Below are positions 27,719 to 36,112 of a stretch of 64,000 bases of DNA, piece by piece. The notes below the pieces were generated by a model. That model was not told where the DNA came from. It was given only the letters and a program-made list of their open reading frames with translations, and made no database searches. Source of the stretch: Pseudomonadota bacterium (GTDB taxonomy: Bacteria; Desulfobacterota; Desulfobulbia; Desulfobulbales; Desulfurivibrionaceae); NCBI GenBank assembly GCA_018830485.1, contig JAHJRQ010000013.1, forward strand, positions 124,001-188,000, read 5' to 3'. Positions within the stretch are counted from its first letter, which is position 1. Each line of letters starts with the position of its first letter. Position numbers and translations under genes: made by a program.

Positions 27719-28002
27719 AGGATCTGCCCGTGAACCCTGACCCGAAAAAGAACAAAACCCGCCTGCTCAATATCCTGTTTCTTGCCGGGTGTGCAGCCAT
27801 CCTTGCTTTTTTGCTCAAGGCGCCGCCGGAATCAACAAAAAAGCTGCCCCAGGATGAAATCCACCTGCAATTCTACCCCCTGGACAAAAAGGAAGCGGAG
27901 AAGCACTGCGCCTCCTGCCATGCTTCCGAAGGCCAAGCCCCTCTTCCAGAAGGCCATCCGCCGAAATACCGGTGTCTTTTCTGCCACAAGAAATACCAAT
28001 AA
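27715..28002 (+). CDS. small membrane-anchored dihaem c-type protein
   Basis: The 95 residues have an N-terminal membrane helix (about 18-34, LLNILFLAGCAAILAFLL) and two haem c motifs, CASCH (about 64-68) and CLFCH (about 88-92). The C-terminal part should lie in the periplasm. It overlaps the flavoprotein by 4 bp and ends one base before tsaE. A role as electron donor or acceptor in a small membrane redox unit with the flavoprotein is inference. Confidence 0.82.
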   Translation: MKDLPVNPDPKKNKTRLLNILFLAGCAAILAFLLKAPPESTKKLPQDEIHLQFYPLDKKEAEKHCASCHASEGQAPLPEGHPPKYRCLFCHKKYQ

Positions 28003-28003
28003 G

Positions 28004-28486
28004 ATGAAACTCACCATTACCCTTTCAGACCTTGCCGTCACCTTAGCCCTTGGCCGCTATCTCGGCAAGACAGCCCGCCCCGGCGAGGTGATCACCCTGG
28101 GCGGCTCCCTGGGGGCGGGGAAAACCACCCTCACCCAGGCCATCGGCCAGGGATTGCTGGTGCCCCCATCCTGTTACATAACCAGCCCCACCTTCAGCCT
28201 CCTGCACGAATATCCCGGGCGGCTGCCCCTCTATCATCTGGATCTCTATCGCTTGAGCGATGAAACGGAAATAGAGGATCTCGGCGTGCTGGAATATCTT
28301 TACGGCACAGGACTCAGTGTGATCGAATGGCCGGACCGGCTGGGCAGCCTGATGCCCGCGGAACGGCTGCACATCGAGCTCACCCTGCTCAGCGAGACGG
28401 CCCGGCTGGCTGAATTAACCGGATATGGCGGGGGATGGGAGGAAAAAATCGCCGCGCTGCGGGCTGACCCGCAATGGCGCGGATAA
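28004..28486 (+). CDS. tsaE: tRNA t6A biosynthesis ATPase TsaE
   Basis: TsaE (YjeE) is an ATPase that drives turnover of the TsaB-TsaD complex adding threonylcarbamoyl to A37 of ANN-decoding tRNAs. The 160 residues have Walker A GSLGAGKTT, TSPTFSLLHEY, and HLDLYRL with the metal Asp, plus VIEWPDRLG, all typical. The start at 28004 is one base after the stop of the dihaem gene, so translation is coupled. The partner enzyme TsaC lies at 31745-32365 on the other strand. TsaB and TsaD are not in this window. Confidence 0.95.
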   Translation: MKLTITLSDLAVTLALGRYLGKTARPGEVITLGGSLGAGKTTLTQAIGQGLLVPPSCYITSPTFSLLHEYPGRLPLYHLDLYRLSDETEIEDLGVLEYLYGTGLSVIEWPDRLGSLMPAERLHIELTLLSETARLAELTGYGGGWEEKIAALRADPQWRG

Positions 28487-28521
28487 ACAGCAACGGTTGA
28501 AGAAGCAGGGGCTGCAACGGG

Positions 28522-30306
28522 TCAGGAAGGGTCGTTGCCCTTCGGTGACGAAATCCCGGGCATCATCTCGCCGAGGATCATGGTCAGCTTTGCCTTGATA
28601 ATGGGCTTGGTGAGGAAGCCGTTCATTCCTGCCTCGTAACAGGCGGTTTCATCCTCTTTTCTGGCGTGGGCCGTGAGCCCGACGATCCCCAACGGCTGCT
28701 TGAGGGCGCGCAAGCCGACATAGTCCTGCCGCAGGGCCGAATCGGCCTCAATCGCCCTGATTCTTCTGGTGGCCTCCATGCCGTCCATATTCGGCATCTG
28801 CACATCCATCAGAACAAGGTCAAAGGCTTGGTGCCGCAAATGCTCGAGAGCCTCGGTCCCATCGGAAGCCACCTCGATCTCGTACCCTTCCCGGGTGATG
28901 AGGATGCCGGCCAGCCGCTGATTAACCGCGTTGTCCTCGACCAGAAGAATCTTTCCGCCTCGCCCTGTCTTTTCACGGTACGCTTCCTTGCGCTCCTGCA
29001 AGGAGATGATCTCCGCCGGGGCTTCTTCCAAAGGAATCACGAAGAAAAAGGTGCTGCCCTTTCCCAACTCGCTCTCCACCGCGAGATGGCCGCCCATGAG
29101 CTCCACGAGCTGGAGGCAGATGGCCAGCCCCAGACCTGTCCCCCCATATTTCCTGGTGGTCGAACCGTCTGCCTGGGTAAATTTTTCAAAAATCGCCTCA
29201 ACCCGGTCGGCGGGGATACCTATGCCGCTGTCGCGCACCGAAAACCGGCTGACAATACGACCGGCAGCGGAACGTTCATAGGCAACCTTGATGTCAACCC
29301 CGCCCTGCTCCGTAAACTTCATGGCGTTTCCAGCCAGATTTATCAAAATCTGACGCAGCCGGTTGCAGTCGCCCATTATTCTTTTCGGGATCCGGCTGTC
29401 GATTGTGCTGGCAACGACAACCCCCTTTTCCCGGGCGGGAATCTTGAACATGGCGACCACGTTATCGATCATCTCGGCGAGATCAAACGGCTGGTGCTCA
29501 AGTTCGAGCTTGCCCGCCTCGATTTTAGCCAGGTCAAGAATGTCGTTGATCAGCGTCAGCAGGCTCGTCGCGGACTGGGTGATGGTTCGGGCATATTCAA
29601 GCTGCTCTTCCGCCAAAGGGGTTTCGGAGAGAAGTTCGCTGAAACCGATGATGGCATTCATGGGCGTTCGCAGCTCATGGCTCATGTTGGCCAGAAAATC
29701 GCTCTTCAGTCGGCTGATCTCCTCAAGCCGCACATTGGCCTCACGCAACTCGGCGGTTTGCTTGGCGATTTCGCTTTCCAGCGTGCGGGCATACTCTTTC
29801 TCCCGCTCCTGATTGAGCCGGTACTGACGATAGTTGTCCTCAATCAGCTTCCCGTGCTGCTGCTGGAGGATGCTGATCTGCCGGACCGACTGCTCATGAT
29901 CCGCGACAAGCATCTCCCGCTCCTGCCTGTACAGGGCGAGCTCAAGGGTATTGCGCAAGAGGGAGGCGATCGCGGAACCTGGCTCCCAATCATCTTCCGG
30001 GGAGGCAGTGCAGGAAATGACCAGCACCGCCGAAAACTTTGCCAACGATATCGCGTGGCACCGGGTGCCGTTATCCGCCTTTCCCGTGATAAAGCCATCG
30101 GTGGCCTTGGCCTCGCGAACCAGTTTTTCACGCACCGGCAAGGCGACAGCCAGGGGCCGGGCTCCATCAAGCACAGCCCCGGACTCACTCACCAGGAGCA
30201 TCGAGGCCTCGGGCAACAGGGCATCGAGGATCGCCAAAAAACTTTGCAGCTCCGCATCGGCGTCGATCAGATCATCAAATATGGCATCAAAGGTGGGCTC
30301 GGTCAT
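28522..30306 (-). CDS. hybrid histidine kinase with C-terminal receiver
   Basis: The 594 residues have an N-terminal sensory region (about 1-130) without membrane helices, a long coiled coil (about 130-205), a HisKA domain (MSHELRTPMNAI, about 208), an ATPase domain (about 320-435, GTGLGLAI), and a receiver (about 465-590, phosphate-accepting Asp in LVLMDVQMP). The protein is probably cytoplasmic. It is the last gene of a minus-strand set after an HDOD gene (8-bp gap) and an HPt gene, together enough for a His-Asp-His phosphorelay. Its output is unknown, since no DNA-binding regulator is beside it. Confidence 0.9.
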   Translation of the reverse strand: MTEPTFDAIFDDLIDADAELQSFLAILDALLPEASMLLVSESGAVLDGARPLAVALPVREKLVREAKATDGFITGKADNGTRCHAISLAKFSAVLVISCTASPEDDWEPGSAIASLLRNTLELALYRQEREMLVADHEQSVRQISILQQQHGKLIEDNYRQYRLNQEREKEYARTLESEIAKQTAELREANVRLEEISRLKSDFLANMSHELRTPMNAIIGFSELLSETPLAEEQLEYARTITQSATSLLTLINDILDLAKIEAGKLELEHQPFDLAEMIDNVVAMFKIPAREKGVVVASTIDSRIPKRIMGDCNRLRQILINLAGNAMKFTEQGGVDIKVAYERSAAGRIVSRFSVRDSGIGIPADRVEAIFEKFTQADGSTTRKYGGTGLGLAICLQLVELMGGHLAVESELGKGSTFFFVIPLEEAPAEIISLQERKEAYREKTGRGGKILLVEDNAVNQRLAGILITREGYEIEVASDGTEALEHLRHQAFDLVLMDVQMPNMDGMEATRRIRAIEADSALRQDYVGLRALKQPLGIVGLTAHARKEDETACYEAGMNGFLTKPIIKAKLTMILGEMMPGISSPKGNDPS

Positions 30307-30313
30307 CAGCGTT

Positions 30314-31156
30314 TCACTCGTCCGACTCGTACAATTCTTTGGCCTTGGCCATTTCTCCGGGAAGATCCCTGATAATGATCTTGTAATCCGCCACCTTCTC
30401 CTTCACATGCTGGCTCAACTCGGGGGGCAATGGCTCGATGGGCCCGGGGATGGCCCAATACTGCATCTTTCCGGCCATGAATTCCGCCAGTTGCAGAATA
30501 CTGCCGGTGCTGGAAACGGATTTCACCTGCTTGCCGAGATGATGCGACTTGATGGAGCCGAGCACCTCCTGGGGCAATCCCCATTCCTTGGCAAGAAGAT
30601 AACCCACCTCGGCATGATCGGCGCCAATGGCGCTGCGTTCGCACTCGATCAGGGTTCCCTTTCCTTCCCGGTAGGCCCTGCAGGCTTCGCGCAGCGCCTC
30701 CCCGGCTATCTGATTTTCAACGATGAGCCCGATGTCATGGATGATGCCGGCCAGAAAAACATCCTCGCCCTCCTTGCCGAAAATACGCTTGGCAATCATT
30801 CCCGAGAGGATGGCCACGGTGGCGGAATGCATCCAGAGTTTCGGAGCCGAAAAATCAGCGTCTTCACCCTTGAACAGCCCGCGCAACCCTTCAACCGCCA
30901 CCAGATTGCGGAGCTGCTTCATGCCTGCAAAAACCACGGCCTTGGAAATGGATTCGACTTTTTGGGACAGGCCGAAATAGGGGCTGTTGACAAGACGCAA
31001 CAAGCGGGTGACCAGAACAGGGTCGAGCCTGATGATCTCCTCGAAATCCTGCATGGTGCTGCGATCGTCATTGACCAGTTGAGTCACCTTGATCGCCACA
31101 TGCGGGAGCGTTTTCAGCTCGGTGAATTTTCGAAGTATTTCTTTGGCGCTGGGCAT
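30314..31156 (-). CDS. HDOD domain protein
   Basis: The 280 residues form an HDOD domain (ILRKFTELKTLP, LDPVLVTRLLRLVNSPYFG, HDIGLI), a non-enzymatic relative of HD phosphohydrolases often found with signalling genes. It lies between the HPt protein and the hybrid kinase on the same strand and is therefore likely part of that pathway. The HD-like positions (HDIG) are partly retained at residues near 168. Its binding partner is unknown. Confidence 0.9.
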   Translation of the reverse strand: MPSAKEILRKFTELKTLPHVAIKVTQLVNDDRSTMQDFEEIIRLDPVLVTRLLRLVNSPYFGLSQKVESISKAVVFAGMKQLRNLVAVEGLRGLFKGEDADFSAPKLWMHSATVAILSGMIAKRIFGKEGEDVFLAGIIHDIGLIVENQIAGEALREACRAYREGKGTLIECERSAIGADHAEVGYLLAKEWGLPQEVLGSIKSHHLGKQVKSVSSTGSILQLAEFMAGKMQYWAIPGPIEPLPPELSQHVKEKVADYKIIIRDLPGEMAKAKELYESDE

Positions 31157-31224
31157 GGTTCAGCCAGAGGAATTCAGGGAAGAGATTTTCCCTGCAACAG
31201 GTGGTCTTTCCGCCCTGGTCACTT

Positions 31225-31551
31225 TCATTGCCGTTCGGCAAAAGCCGTGAGAAGGGCGGCAAGCTGGGCGGCGAGCGCGTTTCCCTGGGAAAGATCGCCG
31301 GCACGGCCTTTCTTTTCAAGCTCGGCCGCGATTTTTCGCACACCTTCCACCCCGAGGCTGGCGGAGGCGCCCTTGATGCTGTGCGCGGCATCAGCCACAG
31401 CCATGGCGTCTTCCGCGGCAAGGCCTTCGTTGATCCGCGCCAGATCAGAGGCGGAAGAATCGCGAAACAGCACCAGCAGTTCCGCCAGCATCCCTTCGTC
31501 GTCTCCGGACTGCTCCAGGGCGAAATTCCTGTCCCACTCAAGGTCTGCCAT
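31225..31551 (-). CDS. HPt phosphotransfer protein
   Basis: The 108 residues are an almost pure histidine phosphotransfer domain. ADAAHSIKGASASLG contains the phosphorylated His near residue 57, flanked by helices. It should accept phosphate from the receiver of the hybrid kinase encoded downstream and pass it to an unlinked regulator. It leads the three-gene set HPt, HDOD, hybrid kinase. Confidence 0.9.
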   Translation of the reverse strand: MADLEWDRNFALEQSGDDEGMLAELLVLFRDSSASDLARINEGLAAEDAMAVADAAHSIKGASASLGVEGVRKIAAELEKKGRAGDLSQGNALAAQLAALLTAFAERQ

Positions 31552-31744
31552 ATCTGTTCCTTATCAAGAAATTAGTGGTCGCCACAGCCGGAAATCAATA
31601 AGGAGGCAACGACGCACCATCATTCAAACCACGGTTGCAGCTTATTGGTTATCATACAGAAAGTGGTGCCGATCAGCAAATGTATAAATGGGGAAAACTC
31701 CGCGCCGTATTTTTTCTCCTGCGAACCGAGGAGAAAAGCACCCC

Positions 31745-32365
31745 CTATGCTCCGGCCAAGACCGCCTCTATCCGGGCAAGAGGAATGACCCCGGCCCTGA
31801 ACAGGCGAATCTTGCCCTCCTGATAGCCCAGGAGGGTCGAACCCTGGCCGCCTGGGGTCAGTCCACCGTCAAGAACAATATCCACCTCCGGACCCAACTG
31901 CACAGACACGCCGTCGGCAGCCACCGCCGCGGGTTGCCCGGAAAAATTCGCGCTGGTAGCCGTTATCGGTCGGCCAAAGGCCTTGACAAGTTTCCGGGCC
32001 ACGGGATGGGAAGAAACCCGCACCCCAATGGTGCCCCGGGAGCCGGTAAGCAACTCCGGCAAGGATTGAGCCGCTGGAAAGACAAGGGTCAATGGCCCGG
32101 GCCAGAATCTATCCATCAGCAGAGGAAAGAGGGGGGGGATCTCGGCGACAAGATGGGTAAGTTGGGAGGAATTGTCGATAATCAACAGGACCGGCTTGTC
32201 GGGAGAACGTCCTTTCAGGGCAAAAAGACGGGACACGGCCGCCTGATTGAAAGGATCAACCGCCAGCCCGTAATATGTTTCCGTAGGAAAGGCGACAACC
32301 CCTCCCGAGCGAAGAACCGCACAGGCTTGGGCCAGGGCCGCTTCCGTCACAAGGGATTGCGCCAC
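31745..32365 (-). CDS. tsaC: L-threonylcarbamoyladenylate synthase (TsaC/Sua5 type)
   Basis: TsaC makes threonylcarbamoyl-AMP from threonine, bicarbonate and ATP for the tRNA t6A modification. The 206 residues show the YrdC-fold signatures GGVVAFPTETYYGL and FALKGRSPDKPV, then FWPGPLTLVF, VRVSSHP and ITATSANFSG. I start at the GTG at 32363-32365, which has AGGG about six bases before it and gives a normal length. A longer frame extends over purE and is not homologous. A GTG at 32381-32383 that overlaps the purE stop is an alternative. It follows purE directly. Confidence 0.92.
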   Translation of the reverse strand: MAQSLVTEAALAQACAVLRSGGVVAFPTETYYGLAVDPFNQAAVSRLFALKGRSPDKPVLLIIDNSSQLTHLVAEIPPLFPLLMDRFWPGPLTLVFPAAQSLPELLTGSRGTIGVRVSSHPVARKLVKAFGRPITATSANFSGQPAAVAADGVSVQLGPEVDIVLDGGLTPGGQGSTLLGYQEGKIRLFRAGVIPLARIEAVLAGA

Positions 32366-32375
32366 GGTTTCCCTG

Positions 32376-32864
32376 TCACGCACTTCCAACGAGCCGTTGC
32401 GCCTTTTCCTCAACCTCGCGGGCCATCTCTTCTTTAAAGGCGACAAGCCGTGCCGCCAACTGGTCATCGGCAAGGGCCAGGATCTGCGCCGCAAGAATAG
32501 CCCCATTTTTCGCGCCGGCCTTGCCGATGCCCATGGTGGCCACCGGCACCCCCGGCGGCATCTGCACCGTGGAAAGCAAGGCGTCAAGCCCGTTTAGGGA
32601 AGAGGAGTCAACCGGCACCCCGATAACGGGCAGGGTGGTATGGGCCGCCAGTACTCCGGCCAGATGGGCCGCCATCCCCGCCGCGGCGATGATGATCTTC
32701 AGGCCGCGCCCCTTGGCGCTGCTTGCATATTCCAAGGCCCGCGCCGGGCTCCGGTGGGCCGAAGCCACCGTTATTTCGTAGGGGATATCCATCTTCTGCA
32801 AAAAATCCACGCACCCCTGCATAACCGGCAGGTCCGAATCACTGCCCATGACAATGCCAATCAT
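32376..32864 (-). CDS. purE: N5-carboxyaminoimidazole ribonucleotide mutase
   Basis: PurE class I moves the carboxyl group of N5-CAIR to make CAIR in purine synthesis. The 162 residues start MIGIVMGSDSDLPVM and show ASAHRSPARALEY, AAGMAAHLAGVLAAHTTLPVIGVPV, and MPPGVPVATMGIGKAGAKNGAILA, all hallmark segments. It lies after purD, with repeat copy B between, and before tsaC. PurK, which a class I enzyme usually needs, is not in the window. Confidence 0.97.
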   Translation of the reverse strand: MIGIVMGSDSDLPVMQGCVDFLQKMDIPYEITVASAHRSPARALEYASSAKGRGLKIIIAAAGMAAHLAGVLAAHTTLPVIGVPVDSSSLNGLDALLSTVQMPPGVPVATMGIGKAGAKNGAILAAQILALADDQLAARLVAFKEEMAREVEEKAQRLVGSA

Positions 32865-32929
32865 AACTCACTCCCCTTTGCGATCATAATTATTCGCCAG
32901 AAACAAAATCCACTATGTCACTATGCACA

Positions 32930-33095
32930 ATAAACGTTCAGCAGCGACGCTTCGCTGCTGTCGCAGATGCGTGTGTCAATTGTCGGCAGAAGTGCCGCCA
33001 AAGAGGCCTGTGAAGTGTGCCATTGCACACGAGCAAGCCGATGACAGCTAAGCGAGCGAGACTGCGAAGCAGATGCGGTGCTGCTGAACGTTTAT
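32930..33095 (+). repeat. dispersed palindromic repeat, copy B
   Basis: This is the longest copy, with perfect 16-bp outer arms ATAAACGTTCAGCAGC (32930-32945) and its complement (33080-33095). An inner GTGTGC/GCACAC stem and the shared AAAGAGGCCTGTGAAGTGTG core are present, with extra sequence not in copies A and C. Its right end includes the purD stop TAA (33092-33094). Confidence 0.85.
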
Positions 33096-34366
33096 TTTCG
33101 GTCCAAGGCCTTGCGGCCGATATCCTTTCGGTAGTAGCAGCCGTCCCAACCGATCTCCTCCACGGCCTTGTATGCCTTGCCAATGGCATCCCGCACCGTG
33201 TCGCCGATGGCGGTCACTCCCAATACCCGGCCGCCGTTGGTGACGACCGCATCTCCCTGCCAGGCGGTGCCGGCGTGAAAAACCACCACGTCCTTGTGCG
33301 CCCCAGCCTTGGCAAGACCATGGATGACCTTGCCGTTTTCATACTTGCCGGGATAGCCTCCGGCCGCCATAACCACGCAGACCGTGGGGCGCGGGTCGAT
33401 CTCCAGGGATATCTCGGAAAGGCGGCCATCGATCACCGCCTCCATGACCTCCACGAGATCGGTTTTGAGCCGCATAAGCAAGGGCTGGGCCTCGGGGTCG
33501 CCAAAGCGGCAGTTGAACTCAAGCACCTTGACCACCCCCCTGTCAATCATCAACCCGGCATAGAGCACCCCTTTATAGGGGCAGCCTTCCGCAGCCAGAC
33601 CCTTGACCGTGGGCAGCATCACGGTTTCCATGACCTGGCGGTGCAGGGATTCGGTCACCACCGGCGCAGGGGAATAGGCTCCCATGCCGCCGGTGTTCGG
33701 GCCCTTGTCACCATCAAAAATCGCCTTATGGTCCTGGGAGGTCGGCAGGGGCAGGACCGTCTCTCCATCGGTGAAGGCAAGAAAAGAGGCCTCTTCCCCA
33801 GAGAGAAATTCCTCGATCACCACCCGGCTGCCTGCCTCGCCAAAGGCCTTTTCTTTCATGAACAGGTCCACCGCCGCCTTTGCCTCGGCAAGGGTCTGGG
33901 CCACCACCACGCCCTTGCCAGCAGCCAAACCATCGGTTTTAACCACCAAGGGGGCGGACTGTTTTTCCACATAACGGTGGGCCTCTTCCCTGTCGGTAAA
34001 TGCGGCGTAAAAAGCAGAGGGAATATGATATTTTTCAAGCAGATCCTTCATGAAAACCTTGCTGCCTTCAAGGGTGGCGGCGTTGCGCCGGGGGCCGAAC
34101 ACCCGCAGCCCTTTTTCTTCAAAATAATCAACGATGCCCAAGGAAAGAGGGACTTCAGGGCCGATTACGGTGAGGTCAATCCCTTTCTGGTGCGCAAAGT
34201 CGGCAAGCGCGTCAATATCGGTGGCGCCGATCGCAACGCAGGTTGCCAGTCCGCTGATCCCGGCATTGCCCGGTGCGCAATAAATCTCCGTCACCCTGGG
34301 GCTCTGCCGCAACTTCCAGACCAGGGCATGCTCCCTGCCGCCCGAACCAACAACCAGAATCTTCAT
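33092..34366 (-). CDS. purD: phosphoribosylamine-glycine ligase
   Basis: PurD ligates glycine to phosphoribosylamine with ATP, the second step of purine synthesis. The 424 residues begin MKILVVGSGGREHALVWKL, and ATP-grasp signatures follow (KTDGLAAGKGV, EEFLSGEEASF, NCRFGDPEAQ, VVMAAGGYPG). The ATG at 34364-34366 has GAGGAG upstream; a 52-codon in-frame extension is not PurD-like. The TAA stop lies in the end of repeat copy B. purD and purE are likely cotranscribed through the repeat. Confidence 0.97.
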   Translation of the reverse strand: MKILVVGSGGREHALVWKLRQSPRVTEIYCAPGNAGISGLATCVAIGATDIDALADFAHQKGIDLTVIGPEVPLSLGIVDYFEEKGLRVFGPRRNAATLEGSKVFMKDLLEKYHIPSAFYAAFTDREEAHRYVEKQSAPLVVKTDGLAAGKGVVVAQTLAEAKAAVDLFMKEKAFGEAGSRVVIEEFLSGEEASFLAFTDGETVLPLPTSQDHKAIFDGDKGPNTGGMGAYSPAPVVTESLHRQVMETVMLPTVKGLAAEGCPYKGVLYAGLMIDRGVVKVLEFNCRFGDPEAQPLLMRLKTDLVEVMEAVIDGRLSEISLEIDPRPTVCVVMAAGGYPGKYENGKVIHGLAKAGAHKDVVVFHAGTAWQGDAVVTNGGRVLGVTAIGDTVRDAIGKAYKAVEEIGWDGCYYRKDIGRKALDRK

Positions 34367-34636
34367 CAAACATCTCCTCGGCTTGTTCCTGAAATAATCT
34401 TTTATCCCCCCGGAGTCATTAGGAAATACCAAAAAACCGGAGGGATGTATTTTACCCCAAAACCGCAGGACAAGAAAGTAATAAACCGTTGCGAACCACA
34501 AATGTATCACCTGGAGAGTCAAAACCGGGACAGGAGTCCTCCCCTTGACGCATGCAACCCGCCGTTCCGGCCGTCGCCCAACAAATCCCTGCGCCTGCCG
34601 GAGAAAATCCGGCTTTCTTCAGAAAAAACTTTTGCC

Positions 34637-34665
34637 TTGACACCCGAGGCTTCCACCTCTATGAT
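34637..34665 (+). promoter_or_regulatory. sigma-70 promoter of the TetR-family gene
   Basis: TTGACA, a 17-base spacer and TATGAT give a near-consensus promoter. The expected start of transcription (about 34672) is just before the operator at 34676. Confidence 0.85.
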
Positions 34666-34675
34666 AGGCCGAAAA

Positions 34676-34695
34676 ATGAATGAATACACATTCAT
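34676..34695. promoter_or_regulatory. FadR/PsrA-like operator
   Basis: ATGAATG, six bases and CATTCAT form a perfect inverted repeat located just past the promoter. The motif looks like the TGAATGA/TCATTCA boxes of acyl-CoA-responsive TetR regulators. It probably gives autorepression. Confidence 0.75.
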
Positions 34696-34742
34696 AAGTC
34701 AACCATCCCCACGACCGCCACCTCAACGTATCCTGCTCACCC

Positions 34743-35330
34743 ATGAGAACCTCGGACAAACATACCAAGATCATCGAAGCGGCCATCACCGTTTTTGCCA
34801 GAAAGGGTTTTTTCAGCGCCCGCATTTCCGACATCGCCAAGGAAGCCCAGGTGGCCGACGGGACCATCTACCTCTATTTCAACAACAAGTACGACATCCT
34901 TATTTCACTGTTCGAGGAAGAGATCGGCAAGATCATCCTGGAGGTTAAACTCCTCCTGGAAAAAGAGACCGATCCCCGGAAGATGCTCCACATCTTTGCC
35001 CTCCACCACATGCAGCTCATGGAGGAGAAAAAAGAGCTTGCCGAGGTTTTGCAGATGGAGTTGCGCCAGAGCAACAAGTTCATGAAAGAATACAGAAATA
35101 CCAAGTTTATTGAATATGTGGATGTGGTCTCGGCCATTATCCACAAGGGCCAGGAAGAGGGGGTGTTCCGCAAAAGCCTCCTGCCGGGCGTCTTCAAGCG
35201 GGCCTTTTTCGGGGCGCTGGATGAAACCTCCAGGCTCTGGGTTCTGTCGCCGGACCACAGCTACACCATTGACGAAGCGGCCCGGCAGATCAGCGATATC
35301 TTCATTTCCGGCATTATGACGGACTCGTAA
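34743..35330 (+). CDS. TetR-family regulator, FadR-like
   Basis: The 195 residues have an N-terminal TetR HTH (KIIEAAITVFARKGF to VADGTIYLYFNNKYDIL, about 8-55), then a helical ligand-binding domain. The pattern and length resemble the FadR/YsiA branch of TetR that senses long-chain acyl-CoA. A FadR-like box overlaps its transcription start, which suggests autoregulation. No fatty-acid degradation gene lies beside it in this window, so its main targets are elsewhere. An intrinsic terminator follows. Confidence 0.88.
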   Translation: MRTSDKHTKIIEAAITVFARKGFFSARISDIAKEAQVADGTIYLYFNNKYDILISLFEEEIGKIILEVKLLLEKETDPRKMLHIFALHHMQLMEEKKELAEVLQMELRQSNKFMKEYRNTKFIEYVDVVSAIIHKGQEEGVFRKSLLPGVFKRAFFGALDETSRLWVLSPDHSYTIDEAARQISDIFISGIMTDS

Positions 35331-35352
35331 AAAAAGGCCACAGGGCCTTTTT
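35331..35352 (+). terminator. terminator of the TetR gene
   Basis: Five A, GGCC, loop ACAG, GGCC and five T lie directly after the stop codon. It is symmetric, so it may also act on the minus strand. Confidence 0.75.
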
Positions 35353-35360
35353 CAAGTTCC

Positions 35361-35403
35361 GAGTGCTGAGTTCCGCGTGCTCGGTACTTTGCACTCAGCA
35401 CTC
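35361..35403. repeat. inverted repeat between tetR and greA
   Basis: Perfect 11-bp arms GAGTGCTGAGT and ACTCAGCACTC with a 21-base loop sit 5 bp after the greA stop. They may help end the greA transcript or be a small intergenic repeat. Confidence 0.6.
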
Positions 35404-35407
35404 CGCT

Positions 35408-35893
35408 TTAAGCCCGCTCCGGGGGCTTGATCTCCATAACCTCCAGTTGCCGCACCCCGCCGGGGGTTTTCACGGTGATTTCGTCCCCCACGCTTTTCCC
35501 GATCATGGCCCGGCCGATGGGGGAAAGCACGGAAATGCTGCCCTTGCTCACGTCCGCCTCCAGTGGTCCCAGAAGCTGATACCGGATCTCGTCGTCGGTA
35601 TCCAGATCGACAAGGGAGACAACCGTGCCGAAAACCACCCGGGAACAGTCCACGGCGGAGCAGTCGATAACCTCGGCCCGCCCCAGCTTGTCCTTGAGCT
35701 CCATGATCCTCCCTTCGATGTGCCCCTGGCGCTCCTTGGCCGCATGGTATTCGGCATTTTCCTTCAAATCGCCGTGCCCACGCGCCACCTCGATCGCCTC
35801 AATGACCGCGGGACGCTCTTTCTTCTGCAGACGATCAAGCTCCTGACGCAACCTGGCATACCCCTCCTGAGACATGGGAATACGCTCAACCAT
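35408..35893 (-). CDS. greA: transcription elongation factor GreA-type
   Basis: GreA rescues backtracked RNA polymerase by stimulating cleavage of the nascent RNA. The 161 residues have an N-terminal coiled coil (about 10-78) with GDLKENAEYHAAKE at its tip, and a C-terminal FKBP-like domain ending in GVRQLEVMEI. I start at ATG 35891-35893, with AAGGAGG in front; a second ATG six codons inside is possible. The sequence is close to GreA, and GreB cannot be fully excluded. Confidence 0.93.
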   Translation of the reverse strand: MVERIPMSQEGYARLRQELDRLQKKERPAVIEAIEVARGHGDLKENAEYHAAKERQGHIEGRIMELKDKLGRAEVIDCSAVDCSRVVFGTVVSLVDLDTDDEIRYQLLGPLEADVSKGSISVLSPIGRAMIGKSVGDEITVKTPGGVRQLEVMEIKPPERA

Positions 35894-36112
35894 AACATCC
35901 TCCTTGCCAAACAATACAACTCCATAAAAAAAATGGCCGTTTTCCCGGCAGGTAATCGCAGCAGCGATCGCCCCGGTCTAAACGGCGAAAATATCCTTCA
36001 ACCCATCAACGCCAGCGCACTCCGGTCTCCGGAGAGGCAGGACAACAGCAAACCCTTCAATTAGCACACGACAAAAAAGATTGCAAGGGAAAGCGGTCCG
36101 GAAAAAGCAGGA

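Larger units (their letters stand above)
34367..34742. other. 376-bp divergent region between purD and the TetR gene
   Basis: The region holds the TetR gene promoter and operator (34637-34695). I find no credible coding sequence or repeat elsewhere in it. The purD promoter must lie in the left half, but I could not single it out. Confidence 0.55.

Noticed and set aside
35363-36064. 233-codon plus-strand reading frame opposite greA
   Set aside because: It is antisense to an unmistakable GreA sequence; the apparent length comes from codon bias of the GC-rich true gene.
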